DNA of 64,000 nt, from assembly GCA_018296165.2 (NCBI GenBank), contig JACKQL020000081.1, positions 1-64,000 of the forward strand, read 5' to 3'. The notes below the pieces were generated by a model. That model searched no databases. It saw nothing but the letters and a program-made list of their open reading frames with translations, and was not told where the DNA came from. A program made the translations under genes and the position numbers. This stretch comes from Termitomyces sp. T153. Taxonomy: Eukaryota; Basidiomycota; Agaricomycetes; Agaricales; Lyophyllaceae. Shown piece after piece: positions 48,560-61,200 of this stretch. Each line of letters begins with the position of its first letter. Positions within the stretch are counted from its first letter, which is position 1.

Positions 48560-49400
48560 GCACTCATCCCATTTTCCGCTGCTTGTCATGTTTAGGGTTT
48601 AGTGACCCCAAAAAGCTTACATAACACTCGTGTATCTCTGGATCTGAATTCATAAGGCAAGGTGGCCTATCTGGCTGGGTCTGGCAACTGATAGGAGTTC
48701 TGCGCTCTCCCAGGTCTGCGTTTTGCCTGTAAATATTTGGGGTATCGGCGGCCAACGCGCTAGGCTTCATTCTCGTCTTTGATCTGACTGTGGAATATAA
48801 GTTGGGCTCAGCCGAGACGAGTCCATTCCGAATTGGTGTTCTAATGTGATGCTTCTCTTTTGTACGCCCGACGGAACGAACGAAACGGCATCTATAGCTC
48901 GAGATCACCGACATCATACTCGTCGATTTGCTTCCCTAAGGCAAACTTCGAACTCATCAATCCAACGAGCTGGGAGTATGATTTTCGTTCTTCAACGGAA
49001 CGAACGGAACGGCCTCCGGAGCTCAAAATTACCGACTTCACACTTGAGTTCGTTCTATCTCAATGCTAACACGGGGACGACACAAGTTCTACCAATCATG
49101 AAGCCACCTGATCTGGTCTTTCAGGGAGTTCCTTGCATTTGCATGGCCTGCAATGACTGTTACTGATTGATATATGGATGAGTCAACCGCATACTGTGAC
49201 GAGGCCTGGGGTTATTAACCGGGCCGTTTCTCAAACGTTTCTCTCTCCTAGTCTACATATCTTACCTTGACCCAAACCTCAAAACCCCAAGGCCCGAGTA
49301 TCCTGCACATTAACTCCTGTCGAGACCTCTGGCATATCTTTGATTACGCTTACGCCTCCTGCAAGTGCCTATACTCCACGCTCCCCGTGGATAATGCGTT
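48560..49400 (+). pseudogene. Decayed partial copy of the GFD2-like gene and its promoter
   Basis: Short blocks match the intact gene at 54.3-55.1 kb in the same order. GGGAGTATGATTTTCGTTCT (near 48,972) matches GGGAGTATGATCTTCATTCT (54,643). GCGTTTCT-type text near 49,225 matches 54,940. A stretch at 49,318-49,390 with TCGAGACCTCT, TTTGATTACGCTTACGCC and GCCTATACTCCACGCTCCCC matches 55,066-55,140. The ATG and the frame are lost, and intron and exon parts have decayed alike. It stops before the exonuclease motifs, so it is a truncated duplicate. The upstream 48,560-48,920 part also resembles the promoter side of the intact gene. Confidence 0.6.
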
Positions 49401-49762
49401 CATCGAGGCAGGTGATAGACGTGTTTGACAATTGATTCAAAGTGGAGTCAAAGCTTCTTTCTCCTCTTCCAAATTCATTAACATTTCCATTCTGTACGTA
49501 TGTCCGTATGTCAAACCCCTCATACCTTTTCGTGGAGATCTTGCTTCCTGACTCGCACAAAAAACTGAAGTATTACTGTGGAAAGTCAAACGATTGAATT
49601 CGTCGCGATCGCTATCAGCAAGACAACATATGCCTCGTCTATCATTACAGAGTTTCTACGCCATCAATCGGCGCACTCTCTTTGGCTGTATCATTGCGCA
49701 CATGCGGCACAAGTCGTTAGCGCTGGATCAATATCTATAAGTAAGCACAGTAATTAGGCACC

Positions 49763-52433
49763 ATGTCGGATTTCCGGTCCAGGAAGCAAAAGATTCCCAC
49801 ATTGACCGTAACCTCCAGGTACATTACAGTAGTCAATAAGAAAGCATCACCTTTCATCCATGGCCTCAGTAAATACCCTGTCCCTGCTGATACGAGCTCT
49901 GCGCAATGCCTCTGCAAAAAGCACCTTCTACGACGCTGCCATCATTTGTGGACAGTTCTATGGCTCCTTCTGAAACGTTGCCTCATGTTCTTGTTTAAGC
50001 GACGGTGTACTGTAGCTCTACCACCGGAGAATCCTTCCGACACAATTCTCGGAGGGGATGATGAGAAAAGGAGCGCAGCAGAAGTTGGACCAGAGGAAAA
50101 TACGCAGATACTCCTCTCATTGCTACCGACACAGTTGGACACACCACAATTACAGCAATCAGACCGACATTTGGCTTCACCCAGGATCTTCTCTAATGGC
50201 ATTCTCTCGAACGTTAACCCACCAGATGGGAATGATGCATCCATCACCAGCTCTCAATCTGAACAAAGATCACTCGAAGAGGACTTATGTTTTGGAAACA
50301 GTACGTCCAGCCAGAGGTTCATAATATTTTCCCTGAACAAATCTCTAGATTTTTTGGGAATTCCAGCTTCACCTTTACCTTCTTCCTTGCCAGTTGGTAG
50401 TGCTGGGGGACCTGGAGCAAGTCATTACATAGATTGCTCCCGAGGGATTTCGGATCGTATCTACCCCCTCTTGCCATTCAAAGTACCCAGATACAAGCGG
50501 AGTAGATTCGTGTAAATGTTCCTTACTTCCCAGCTGCCATCTCATGTAATGATGACGAGTTTTACAGAGAGAACACACAGGGTGCGTGTTATGAAAATTG
50601 TATGAAAATGACCTGAGCCAACTTCCAGACAAATTATCAATGTGGGTATCAAAAAATAATATCTCGCTCATGGATTCAAACATGTTGTGAAAGGGGTGAG
50701 CTTCCCCCTGGCTGGAAACAATTGACACATCCTGAAGGCCAGCCATATTTTTACCACAGTGGCAAGGTATGACAGCTATCTTTAGAAGCGCTTAGTGCTG
50801 ACTTATTGTAGAGGATTATTACCGAATGTTGGTTATGGGACCCGCAAATGTTCAAGAATCTCAACTGCTTCATTGACCGATTTGAAGAGTTCACTCAGGA
50901 GCGGAACTTGACACAGCGCGGCGACGTAGATCTCCTTCTGGAGGTGAATCGGAACCTGACAAAACGCGGCGACGTAGATCTCCTTCTGGAGGTGAATGTT
51001 GAGGACGAGATCTCCTGGTGTGGATACTACTATGTCTGGGCTTCAACCCGCACAGTGTTCTGGTTGGAACATTTTGATCTTTCAAGCCACGTGCCCGAAC
51101 TGAAAGGACATGTTTCTTCGACATATACCAGTAAGAAACTTGCTTATCTTCCTGTATGCCGAGCTCATCCTCATCTCCGTAGAGGCATACCTTGAATATC
51201 AGTACTGGTAAGTAATCCTTTATGCCAGGACTGAACTTGATTGGACACTATCAATCATCGCAGGTACCACTGGAATTTGTTTCCGAATATCCATGATGTA
51301 GATGATGATATTTATGACCTGGTAGCGAACACGATAGCAGACGCACGTACAGGTATTTGTTGATGGTTTATCCAGGAGAATATGGGTGATATTGTCAAAC
51401 CGTCCTTTTATCTTCGAAGATGTACACACCAGCCGGAGTAGCACAGTCACGCTGACAAAAGAACAGCTCAAAGAGATGGCTGAAATTGTAGAGGGAATGA
51501 AAAGTAAGCTCATCATTTGAGTAATGATGTCTTGTTAATGCTGACGCAATTACAGCGAAAGCCCGATACCAAAACTACTATGGACAATATGGAGCGCGCC
51601 TCGATTATGAGCAAAGTGTTTACAGCAACAAGCCTCCCGAGGAAACATTACTCTTCAAGATATTTTCTCCACTTTTGTTTTTCGCACCGAATGTATCCCT
51701 CAAAAGCCTGAATGAAGTCTAGGTCGACGGGATAACCATCAGGGCACGATGTTTGGATTTCTTTTTTCAGATGAACACTCAGTGGAGAGGTCACATTGTT
51801 CATGTATGTGCATCAATTGCGAGAGCATTCATACAAGGCTCATTCAAAAGAAGGCATCGATCTTGCTCAATGCTAATGTAGCATTTCTTGTTATTCCCTC
51901 CAACGATCCATCCAATAACACCCTTACCCTTCAAAGTAATCGAACTGGAGCTCAGATCACAAGCTATCTTTCGATCGTGACGAGCTTGGCGAGCATGCTG
52001 CTTGCATCAATGTTAGTTCGAAAACACTCCTCAAAACAATATGACTCCTTGTACGATTACACATTCGTGAGTTTTATGTCTGTTTTGATGGCCGAAGTTC
52101 ATTCCTTGAACCAGTCTAAATACCTGGACACGCATCATCACCCAAAGTATGGGTTTGAGGCACTGGCAATAATATATAGTCTACCATATGTCTTGCTCAT
52201 GTGGGGGTATGTTGATATTCTCTTGTATCGTACGACTACATACTCATGAAATCTTTATCCATGTTAGCATGGCGACTTTCCTGGTAGCGTTCCTTCTCAT
52301 GTGCCTTGTGATCTCAACGTCGACCGTACGTTTCATTGTCGCAATCGCCACAAGCCTTAATCTTGGTCTCGTACTATTGTTTGTCTGGGTCTTTCGGGAA
52401 GAAAGTTACAAAAATTGGCAGAAGGACCTATGA
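49763..52433 (+). pseudogene. WW-domain membrane protein with an in-frame TAG
   Basis: Pieces in order: an N-terminal exon (49,763 on) with a hydrophobic segment LWTVLWLLLKRCLMFLF; a WW domain at 50,704-50,765 (LPPGWKQLTHPEGQPYFYH) continued after an intron by RIITECWLWDP; a middle region (CGYYYVWAS, FWLEHFD, YLEYQYWYHWNLFPN); and RLDYEQSVYS...FSPLLFFAPNVSL. The last part has transmembrane segments near 51,960-52,010, 52,165-52,210 and 52,265-52,420. This order fits a WW-domain family abundant in mushrooms, probably anchored in an internal or plasma membrane. A TAG at 51,720-51,722 interrupts NEV*VDGI, where I recall Trp in relatives. The frame is otherwise open on both sides, so loss is recent, or the codon is read through or a sequencing error. 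Exon borders between 50,500 and 50,690 are unresolved. Confidence 0.7.
50903..50998 (+). repeat. 48-bp in-frame tandem duplication inside the WW-domain gene
   Basis: Two adjacent 48-bp units differ at only a few bases and both encode NLTxRGDVDLLLEVN. The length is a multiple of three, so the reading frame is kept and 16 residues are added just after the WW domain region. Confidence 0.85.
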
Positions 52434-54609
52434 AATATGTGGTGGGATTGGCTGACTGGTCAGAGGGGAAGGGAGGATTTTTCAACACCAAATCAATACG
52501 ATAGTCCACACGAGACGGAGCCACGACTAAATAACACTGAGGCCAATCAAAGGTCTGATTCTGGGCGTGATGCTGCTTCAGCAGAGCAGAATACTAGGAG
52601 GAAAGGTTTTCACTCATTATTGAAATGTGTAAAGTCTTGGTGGGGAGAGCGGTGGGGAGCTGCACGGCTGAGAGGCAATGCACCATCGTCGGCTGGGAGA
52701 AGCATGCCTCTCTCAGATGTATAAAATAACTTTATAAACTCAATAATTATTATGAATTCCAGTTGTTCCGGCAAGATATATTACTGACAGAGAAGCACGC
52801 TTGAGGATATATCGCCGACCATGATGCGGGAACAACACGAGTAAGTTATCACACACGAGTCTCGAAGTGTTGTCCTCAATTAGTTTTGTTATAGCTATAA
52901 GCTCGTACGTTCATCATTGAAGAGGGGTACACGCAGAATCTTGACTTACAACATCTATGCATAGTGAATAATCGTAAAGCAGCCGACGATTCGACCCCAG
53001 CGGCAATTCTGTGGCTTTGGAGCCAAGACTGTAAATCCTCATTGTCATTATCTTATCGCATAATAGAAATGGACCACAGACATAGTTGGAAAAGGCGAAG
53101 TTGAGGTCAAGGTTCGACTGAGAAGTAGCAGAGGAGGTTTGTAACATCGAGGGCTTGGCTCCGAGACGTGTCGGTGTTCTCGCGTGTCTTTCCGCAATTA
53201 CAAGTTTTTTTCGTGCTTGGTGAGATTTAGAACATAATTATAATAATAACTCCTACTTTGAAGGTTCTATATTCAATATTTGACAGCTCAGATGGTATCC
53301 ATGAGCACAGGAATTGTGATACAAAAGGAATTCGCCAGTCACTGGACCTGAGTCATGCGGAATGCTTCATGTTCTTCAACTCCAGGTTTTTCGTTCTGCA
53401 ATAAAGTCAATCTAGGTTTTTTTGATAAGGAAATAGGGAAGGGGTTGGTGGGGCACCGTACTTGAATTTGGGTGCTTTTTAGTTGATGGGGAAGAGCAGG
53501 TGTGTCGTCTGTTGGAGCCTATGGGGTTGAGTTTATGATCACGAAAAGCCATGGATTCCGCGAGGAGGCGTATCATGAACTGTCTTTGTCTCTCGTTTTT
53601 GGCTCTAGCTCAATCACTTCCTCAATTAGAGATGGCAATAGATACCGCTGCGGCATTGAAACGATTAAGTAGGGGAAACGAGTACTTGATACGGCGAGTA
53701 GGTTCAATGACCCGCAACGGTTCACTCCCACAAGACAGTGGATTTGGCCAAGGCTGGGAATATGCAGGTTTTCCATCGTACCTTTTTGTAGAAGTACTGG
53801 AAGCATGTCACATAAGCAGTATCATTCCAGCACAAAATTGTCTCGCGCCCGTGAGCTTGTTGAAGTCAAAGTCAAGGCTCTGAAGAGAAGCGCAAGGAAC
53901 ATTGAGTCGTAACGAGGCTTAACGTTCAACTCCGGGGTGTTACAGAGGAAGAGCACGGTTGAATACTGATTCGTGAATTTACACTTGGTATCAGTGGATT
54001 CGAGGGGGGGGGGGCCGAAAACCGAAGAATGAGCGTTGACTTTAAATTCTGCGGGAGAGCTCAAGGAGCGGAAAGCCAAATTTAAACTGAGTCGAAAAAA
54101 GGTCAATCTTATCTCCTTCCGCATCCTCGGACGCGTCCCACAAACTTCCTACAAAAATGCATTACATACAGCGCGATTACTGATACCCCGCCACATGGAT
54201 ATCGACTCAACGCCATAGCGGAAATTACAGTAACTGTCTGCCGTATTATCTTGTTGGGAGCGCCAAGTTCGCGTCATCCTCTACTTATTCTTGCAAAGTA
54301 TGTCTGCATCCTTGAGGGCTGCGACCTGTCCGTATACTTCGGACCCAGGGAACCGGAAGGTTTATCTATCGAACATTGATAGTGGGCAACGTGGCTCAAC
54401 TTCCGGCTGACAGGCGAGGGGAGCTCAGCGGTTCTCCCACGTCTACCTTCAATTTCAGGCCTGCTGCGTTTTCTCTTGGTTGGGCATTGGGCTGGATGAT
54501 CCGTCGAGCTGAGGTTGAGTTTGCGGTGTAATTCGTGTTCTGACGTTCTGTGGTTATTCTTTCTCTCTTTCGACTGACCGACCGACCGAATAAACGACTG
54601 GAGCTCAAC
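52434..54609. other. Intergenic, no gene supported
   Basis: Only short frames are present, the longest at 53,551-53,883 (110 codons, no motif). The 54,270-54,600 part is similar to 48,560-48,920 and is probably the promoter of the GFD2-like gene. A G run occurs at 54,005-54,013. Confidence 0.4.
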
Positions 54610-56688
54610 ATGGCCGACTTCACACTTGTTGATCCAAGGGGTTGGGAGTATGATCTTCATTCTGTGCGTTGTTCATTCTTCCTTTTTTGACATGCAAACT
54701 CACGCTCGGGGAAGGTATATTCAGCGTATATTGGTTTTTTTCAGCTACATAGTATCCCTTGGTGCGTTCTGGGTTCTGCTTCCTCATCTCGCATCTTCAT
54801 GACTTACGATGCAGGTACGACCGATCTTGGGGACACCTGTTCTCATCCTTCGAAGAGTTTCTCACGTTTTCATGGCCTACGATTACTATTACTGACGCCT
54901 GGACGGGCAAACCACACATTGTAACGAGGCTTACATCTATCGGGGCGTTTCTTAAAATGATTAAAACACGGCATGTGTTCTCTCTTCTGCGTACCTTGTC
55001 TTGACTCACACCCCTCAGATTCGGCGAAACCCTCCCCCAAGCCTCCAATATCGTCCAAATAACTCCCTTCGAGACCTCTCCCCGGCACCTGCGTCACATC
55101 TCCGATTATGCTTCGTACAAACGCCTATACTCCACGCTCCCCGCGGTCTTGCTCTCTGCGCTGAAAGCACGCATCAAGACGGGCGAGCCAAAGGCCATTA
55201 GGGAATTGTGGGAGAAGAAGGATCGGACGTTTTTGGCAATTGATTTTGAGTGGAGCGAGAGGAATGAGAGTAGTTGTTTGGAGTGGGGATATGCGGCGGT
55301 TAGGTGTGGGCATCTGGATGAGTGCGTTTGAGCTTTTTTTTGTCACACCTCCTTAAGACGAGCTTTGTTTTTGTAGTCTCGGACACTGGCCGCCGGATCC
55401 GTCGACTAACTACAGGTTAGCTCATTCTCCAATTTTCTCATTCAACGTTACGTTGATTGCGGCGACAGAGCGGGACACGTCATCGTTAGTGAATATGTGG
55501 ACAAAGTAGTTAACAAACATTTCCCTACGTATCCTTGGCAAGTACGTCACTCCTTTTTCCTTCATCGTTCTTCGTCTGATCTGCATTCCTTTTACTTTTA
55601 GTATGCAGTACGCAAGCTCTTCTTTCTCCTGCCGACCCCGACTGAAACGGATACACGAACCAGTTCGGCGAGAGCCAAGTCGTATCCAAAACCAGATTGC
55701 CAGAGATCATCCAGGCCATCATCAGGTTTGCGCCGTGTCACCTCGCGTCGCCCCGTCTAAATTTCTTCTACGCCAACAGCAGCCTCGCCGCTCCAGACTC
55801 CGAAACGACACCCAACACGCTCGTCCTCGTTGCACACGGCATAGCGGGCGACCTCGCTCGTCTCGACGAGATGAAAATTAGTATGTCGCTTTCTCCTTTA
55901 CCCTACACTACCTCCAACTACCCACCCTTACCACAGGACTCCCGCACAACCTCCTGGCAATCGACACGGCTATCTTCGAACGCGCTCTACACTCTTCCGG
56001 CGCACGCGGACTCATGCTCGATCCGCGCACAAACCAACCGCGCGTTCAGGGGTCCACGCTCTCCCTCGAGAACGTCGTTCGCTCGCTCGGGAACACTCCT
56101 CAAGGCGAAGTATCCATGACATCCCCGCTCCCAGGCGTGACGATGCACAATGCAGGGAACGATGCGTATCTGGCGTTGTACGTTCTTCAAGCGCTGTTGG
56201 ATCCAGGAACGAAGGCCCCGGTGCCGAAAGTGAAGAAGCCTGGTCTAGGTTCAGCTGCGGGTGCGGGTTCGGCTGCGGGCCTAGGGAGGGGTGCGGGTGC
56301 GGGTGCGGGTAGGCGACCTAACTCCATGGCGGGTTTGACGACGCCAGCGCCGATTGTGGTTCCGATGCCAATGCCGATGCCGATCCCTAGACCGCTATCA
56401 ATGGTGCTTGGCACGGTGTTTGAGGCGCCGAGTACTCCTGTCTCGGGAGCAGCGCCATCGCCGAGGACGCCGGTCATGGGTGGGTATGATTTGGCGGAGG
56501 AGTTTGGGGCGATGAAGATCGAGAAGGTGACGGGTGAGAAGACGGGAGAGAAGAGGGAGAAGGAGAGGGATAGGGAGAAGGAGAAGGAGAAGGGGAGTAG
56601 GGGGAGACGTGTTCCAGGCAAGGCGGGTGCGGGTGGGAGTCCTGTCGGTGTAGGATCGGGTAATGGGCGCGGTGGGTGGGGCGGGTGA
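54610..56688 (+). CDS. GFD2/YDR514C-like DEDDh exonuclease-fold protein
   Basis: Nine exons: 54,610-54,663, 54,745-54,761, 54,815-54,970, 55,019-55,321, 55,377-55,415, 55,469-55,541, 55,602-55,607, 55,664-55,880 and 55,937-56,688. They join in frame to 538 residues. An RNase H-like 3'-5' exonuclease fold is marked by FLAIDFEW (motif I, D-x-E), LVAHGIAGDLARLDEM (motif II) and MHNAGNDAYLALYVLQ (motif III with His and Asp), matching the GFD2/YDR514C family. The reaction and substrate are not established from sequence. The C-terminal 180 residues are low complexity: AGAGAGR, PMPMPMPIP and a KEKEREK charged run. Exon 7 is only 6 nt, and the intron 54,971-55,018 begins with GC. A decayed 5' copy lies at 48.6-49.4 kb. 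Confidence 0.85.
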
Positions 56689-58441
56689 GGCGTTGGTGTG
56701 AGTTTGTCCTTTGGACTTGCGTGCGGACTTCTTACTCATTGACTTGGACTCTGACCTGAACGGACTGGACTGTAATGTGTTAACGACTTGTTATGTGCCA
56801 TATAGCGTCAAGACTTTTGCAACCGTACATGTGTGTGGGAGGTTTCGATGTCGATATGTTACGTTATCTTTTCCATACATATGCATAATACGATTTGTTT
56901 CTACAAACGATGTACGTTCAAACGACATTCACGCAAAAGGGTAATGGTATCATATCGGATTGGTGATCTTGTTGAATTGTTCTGCTCAGTTCATTAATGA
57001 CAATTGTGAATGATACATTGGAAAAACTGAAGATGTAATAAGTGTCGCGTCTTTTCTCGCGTCAAAAGATGTATATGTCATAACTTGTACTCCTTGACTA
57101 AAAGGTTTATGCCAATGTTAGCGTATGTTCATTCCTTTGTTGATGAGTATTTTGTCCGTGACTGGATGCCACTTCTGAGCTCAGCAATGATGATTGGTTT
57201 GTGGGAGGCATTCTTCAGTATTGGCGTTAAATTCTTGGATGAATGTTATATTTACTTACATACAACATACGATTACCTCGGACCAGATTCTAATCAGTAA
57301 CCCGTCGTGTAGATGTAAGATTCAGACATAAAACGCATTGGTAAATGTAGAAAATAATGATAGTTGTTTGAGTCCAACTGTCAATCATATGCGCTCCACT
57401 TGAATGAGTAGAAAGGTCATGATGAAACTGTTACCACTTGAATGAGTAGAAATGTCATGATGAAACTGTTAATATGTCGGGAGCCCGAAATCAAAGTATC
57501 GTTGCTGTAAAGTTGTTACGAAACTATGAGAAAATCTATTTTGCAAACCACGCCACCGGACATGGATCCCCAAATCCTCTGTTCTTAGCAATTCGATGTC
57601 CCAACCCGCTAAGAGAAGTGCTCTGAGGTACTTCAGAGGTGTCACAATAGGGGCTGACTGGGCATACAGAAGAAGCCGTGGTGGGACGGAAAAGGTTGTG
57701 CATAAGCCATGGGGCTCACCCTCACGGCTTTTTCTTGTGCCCTCTGCCTATGCATTCTCCTCAATCGATCAAGCTACTGAGACTCATGTTTGAAGGCACA
57801 CGTTTCTGATTTGCTCATGCTTTTGATTGATGCTTGTCATGATGAATAGGAAAAACGACATTAGAGCATTCTCACCGTGTTTCAAATTTGGGCTCAACAG
57901 GATCCAAATTTTTGTTGGACACTGTGATGTCCCAGTATAGAAGTGTGACGATGACCATGGGACATCTTGAGGTACTGTCAAGACTCTTTCCTCGTCTTCT
58001 TTGCCAACTCTTTTATATTTTTTTCTGTACCATAGACCTGTGTAATTGACTATCATTTGACTAATCTCAGGATAAATAAATCTCCAGGCTAAAACAAGAG
58101 CCTGCAGCAACTGGCTTGCCATTGTTGAAGGTAACATTATCACATCAGACTGATTTCCTTTGTGGGCATCATTGAAAGGTCATGAGTTGCAAATATACTC
58201 TATTGGAGAAGTTTTCTATATTTGGATTGTCTGCGGGACATGCCCTGCATAAGTGTGATGGGAATCTGTATTGCTTTAGTAACAAGTCATCATTTGGGGT
58301 CGGCACTGATTTTCAGTGATATTGCATATATATCGATGCCAAATGAGCTGTTCAGACTGATCTCCATCGAAAGCTCTCTTTGAAAACCACACTTTGAGGA
58401 GTACTTGAATTCTCTCGTCTTGCTAAACCTTTGAACCTATC
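56689..58441. other. Intergenic, no gene supported
   Basis: The composition turns AT-rich. A 119-codon minus-strand frame (57,784-58,143) has no motif I know. A roughly 34-bp direct repeat containing CTTGAATGAGTAGAAA and GTCATGATGAAACTGTTA lies at about 57,398-57,470. Confidence 0.4.
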
Positions 58442-59743
58442 ATGACACCTGAGGAACGGCAGATTATTCAAGGATTTGGACAGAGATTGATTGTGGACTG
58501 GATTATCTTTCCAGCAACTGTCTCTTTATGCTATGGTTCACTCCTCACTTCTCTGAATGTTGATGCATTTGCTGAATACTTCACAGGAATATTAGTTCCA
58601 ATTGCAGCAACTGCTCTCTATTTATCTATCTTATCTGTCCAGTAGGATATATTTATCAAGGTGGCGTAAACTCCTTCAGATTCACAATTTCTTTCAGACA
58701 CAAGACTCAAACTTGGAATTCTAAATGCCAACTAGCCATAACATCTCTTGGTCTTATCATTTCTACTGGGAATCTGGTCATAAAGTTACAAGACACATTG
58801 ACTGAATCAACATTTTTTCAGCTCAGCACAATGCCCCTTTCAGAGCGTTTGGATAAAATGAATGCTATACTGGGGATAAGGAATGTAGTACAGGAATGGT
58901 TTGACTTTGTTCCTGTTGGAATATTAATTTTAAATTCAGCAAGGTGTTAATGATAATAATATAGCCCATCATGAATGATGCATTCATCATCTGGCATGCG
59001 CGGGTTGTCTTTAATAGGCGGCGCTGGGCATTGTATGTTTCAATGGGACTCTGTTTATCTACTTTAAGTATGTGGCATTCTTGGTTAGGTTGTGTATCCG
59101 CTGATATTTATGAAGTTTTTACTTTTGTGTATTTGGGGATATACTCCAATCCTGGTGTTCTAGCAGCAGCTTTACTATCCAACAGTGATCTCAACCTTTC
59201 TCTGTTCATTACTACAGTAATTCTGTCATTTTTGACCAACTTTGCTGCAACATCCTTCATTGGGTGGACATTATGGTTTGTCTTTGCTTACCAGTATGAT
59301 ACAAGTGTGTATTCATTTCCTTACAGGGCACACCTGAAATTCTTGCAAACACACATGGATAGCAAACATTGCCAATCATTTCAATTATGGTGCATTGTAT
59401 ATTTCCTGGTAGATGCTGGAGCTGTCTATGGTGTACTTCAGGTGGGCTTGACAATTCTGGTATCTAAAGCAAGGGATAATTACCAGATGTTCAGCTGCTT
59501 TACATTGTTCTCAACCTTGTACTCAAACCTAATCAATTTGGTGCAATGATATTTGGTCAAGTGGTTACAGTAATTTATTATTCAATCTCAGTTTGTACAG
59601 TTGTTCCTCATGATCATACACATGCTCATTCTTTGCAGTTTGTTTACCCAGGATTGACAATTGCCCTCATTCATGGTCCATTCTCAATTGCAGGTGTGCA
59701 TGAGACCATGAACTCCTTCCAAGTTTCTTCTCAAGCTGTGTGA
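58442..59743 (+). CDS. Polytopic (about seven-helix) membrane protein
   Basis: Exons include 58,442-58,641, 58,698-58,914 and 58,965 onward. An internal 51-nt intron probably runs from 59,275 to 59,325 (joining GWTLW to AHLKFLQTH), and the last exon ends at 59,743; its acceptor is not settled. The sequence has hydrophobic helices such as IVDWIIFPATVSLCYG, ILVPIAATALYLSIL, LITTVILSFL-like stretches and VYPGLTIALIHG. The motif MNDAFIIWHARVVF corresponds to the NDAxxxWRAWVLF signature I associate with a large seven-helix membrane family of Agaricomycetes. No ligand or partner is known to me. AT-rich codon use differs from the genes at 25-57 kb. Confidence 0.75.
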
Positions 59744-59999
59744 ATGGATGAGAATTCTATATCAATATCTCCATCACCTGCATTATCTAATAACTCAATA
59801 CCCTCTTCTGTAATCTACCTGTTGTCTACCTTTGATATTCTTTAGCTAGTGACACATTACGTGCAACTTTGCTTAAGAAATAGCACAACACATTTCTTTT
59901 CACTCTGTTTCTTTTTTCAGCACCAGCAGTATATTATACCCAGCTAAATTATGCTCATTGATAACAGCAGCCTTACTGGGAGCAAAGCCAAAGATATTA

Positions 60000-60022
60000 A
60001 ATATATATATATATATATATAA
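60000..60022. repeat. (AT)n microsatellite
   Basis: A run of about eleven AT dinucleotides lies in an AT-rich intergenic stretch that otherwise shows no gene (59,744-61,340). A 97-codon minus frame at 60,504-60,797 has no recognisable motif. Confidence 0.9.
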
Positions 60023-60987
60023 TGCTAGGCAATACTAGGCAAAGATTTTACAATGGTGTGACATGAGAATAGAAAGTTCAGACTAGATATAACCTGGATA
60101 GAATCTTTCAAAATCTGTAGATAAGCTTGAGGATTTATAGTAATTAATGTTTGGCAAAGTAAATAAAGTGTGTCATCAGTAAATTTGTAGAGGAGGTTTT
60201 CTAAGCAAGTTGTTGAATCATCAAGAAGAAAGTGCTGTAAACAGACTTGAGGCCAAGAATTTCAATTTTTACAAGTAGATGATTTGTAGTGGCTGTGCTC
60301 AGATTAGAATTGGGATCACATTGCCACATCCATCCTCCTAAAACCTACTCAAGGTTCTATTAAATACTAACTTGCATCAAAGAAAGAAGTGGTTGGAAAG
60401 TGTGTTTTGGCAACCTGGTCAGCCTGGCCTGCAGGATGGGAGGGTAAAAAGAACCTCAGTGGCTGGAAATCCTAATCTGGCTCTTCAACTTGTTCAATTC
60501 AGCCTAAGCTAAGCCAGTTTCAGCATGGTTCTTAAGCAATTCTGGACTGAATTGATCAGTCATGGAGGATTTCACAAAAACTTGGATTTTGTAATCAGTT
60601 GGCATGTCAATAATGATCTTGTTTAGTATGTAGTGGCAAAGATGGTGTTTGGGTGGGAAGTTCCAGATATGAGTTGTTCTATTGTAGTGAATGACTGACC
60701 AGTAACAACTATCATCTTTTTTCATGGCCTTACTTTTGTCCTTGAACCTGTTAGGAACATCACTCTGTATATGCAAAAACATGCCTGAATAGTCCATTTA
60801 CATAGCATACTGTTTAGTAATACTATTAGCAACACATGCTATAACAAATTTCTTCAGTATGCATTCAGATATCCCAATAGTGTGAGCTTGTCTCCATTTT
60901 TGATGTAATATAAATCACCATTACAGTCATGAAACAAGTAGGTATTTCTTGCAACAGGGATAGGATTAAGGTCTAAAGTATCAAATC

Positions 60988-61200
60988 TATGTCTTTTGGA
61001 CACTTGTAGCTCCTACAACACTCCTCATTAGAGGTAGAAATAGGTGTCTATATCCCCCTCTAATAAGAGGTTCTTCTATTTGTAACACACTTCCACCAGT
61101 AAATATACTGTATGTGTGGAGATAGACAAGTTCAGTCTGAGGTCTGGATATATGAGCCAGTGCTTAGATCTAATGGCATGTCCAGTTTAGGACACTTATT
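60988..61200. repeat. Possible short non-autonomous element or LTR fragment
   Basis: About 210 bp is flanked by related 15-18 bp blocks, TGTCTTTTGGACACTT and TGTCCAGTTTAGGACACTT. Each block is itself an inverted repeat around TGTCC/GGACA. A hairpin-rich core contains CCTCATTAGAGG and CCTCTAATAAGAGG. It lies close to the 3' end of the Ty3/gypsy remnant. No target duplication is visible, so the type is undecided. Confidence 0.3.

Noticed and set aside
58442..59743. Fungal pheromone receptor (STE3) for the polytopic protein
   Set aside because: Helix spacing and the MNDAFIIW motif do not fit what I know of STE3; another mushroom membrane family fits better.
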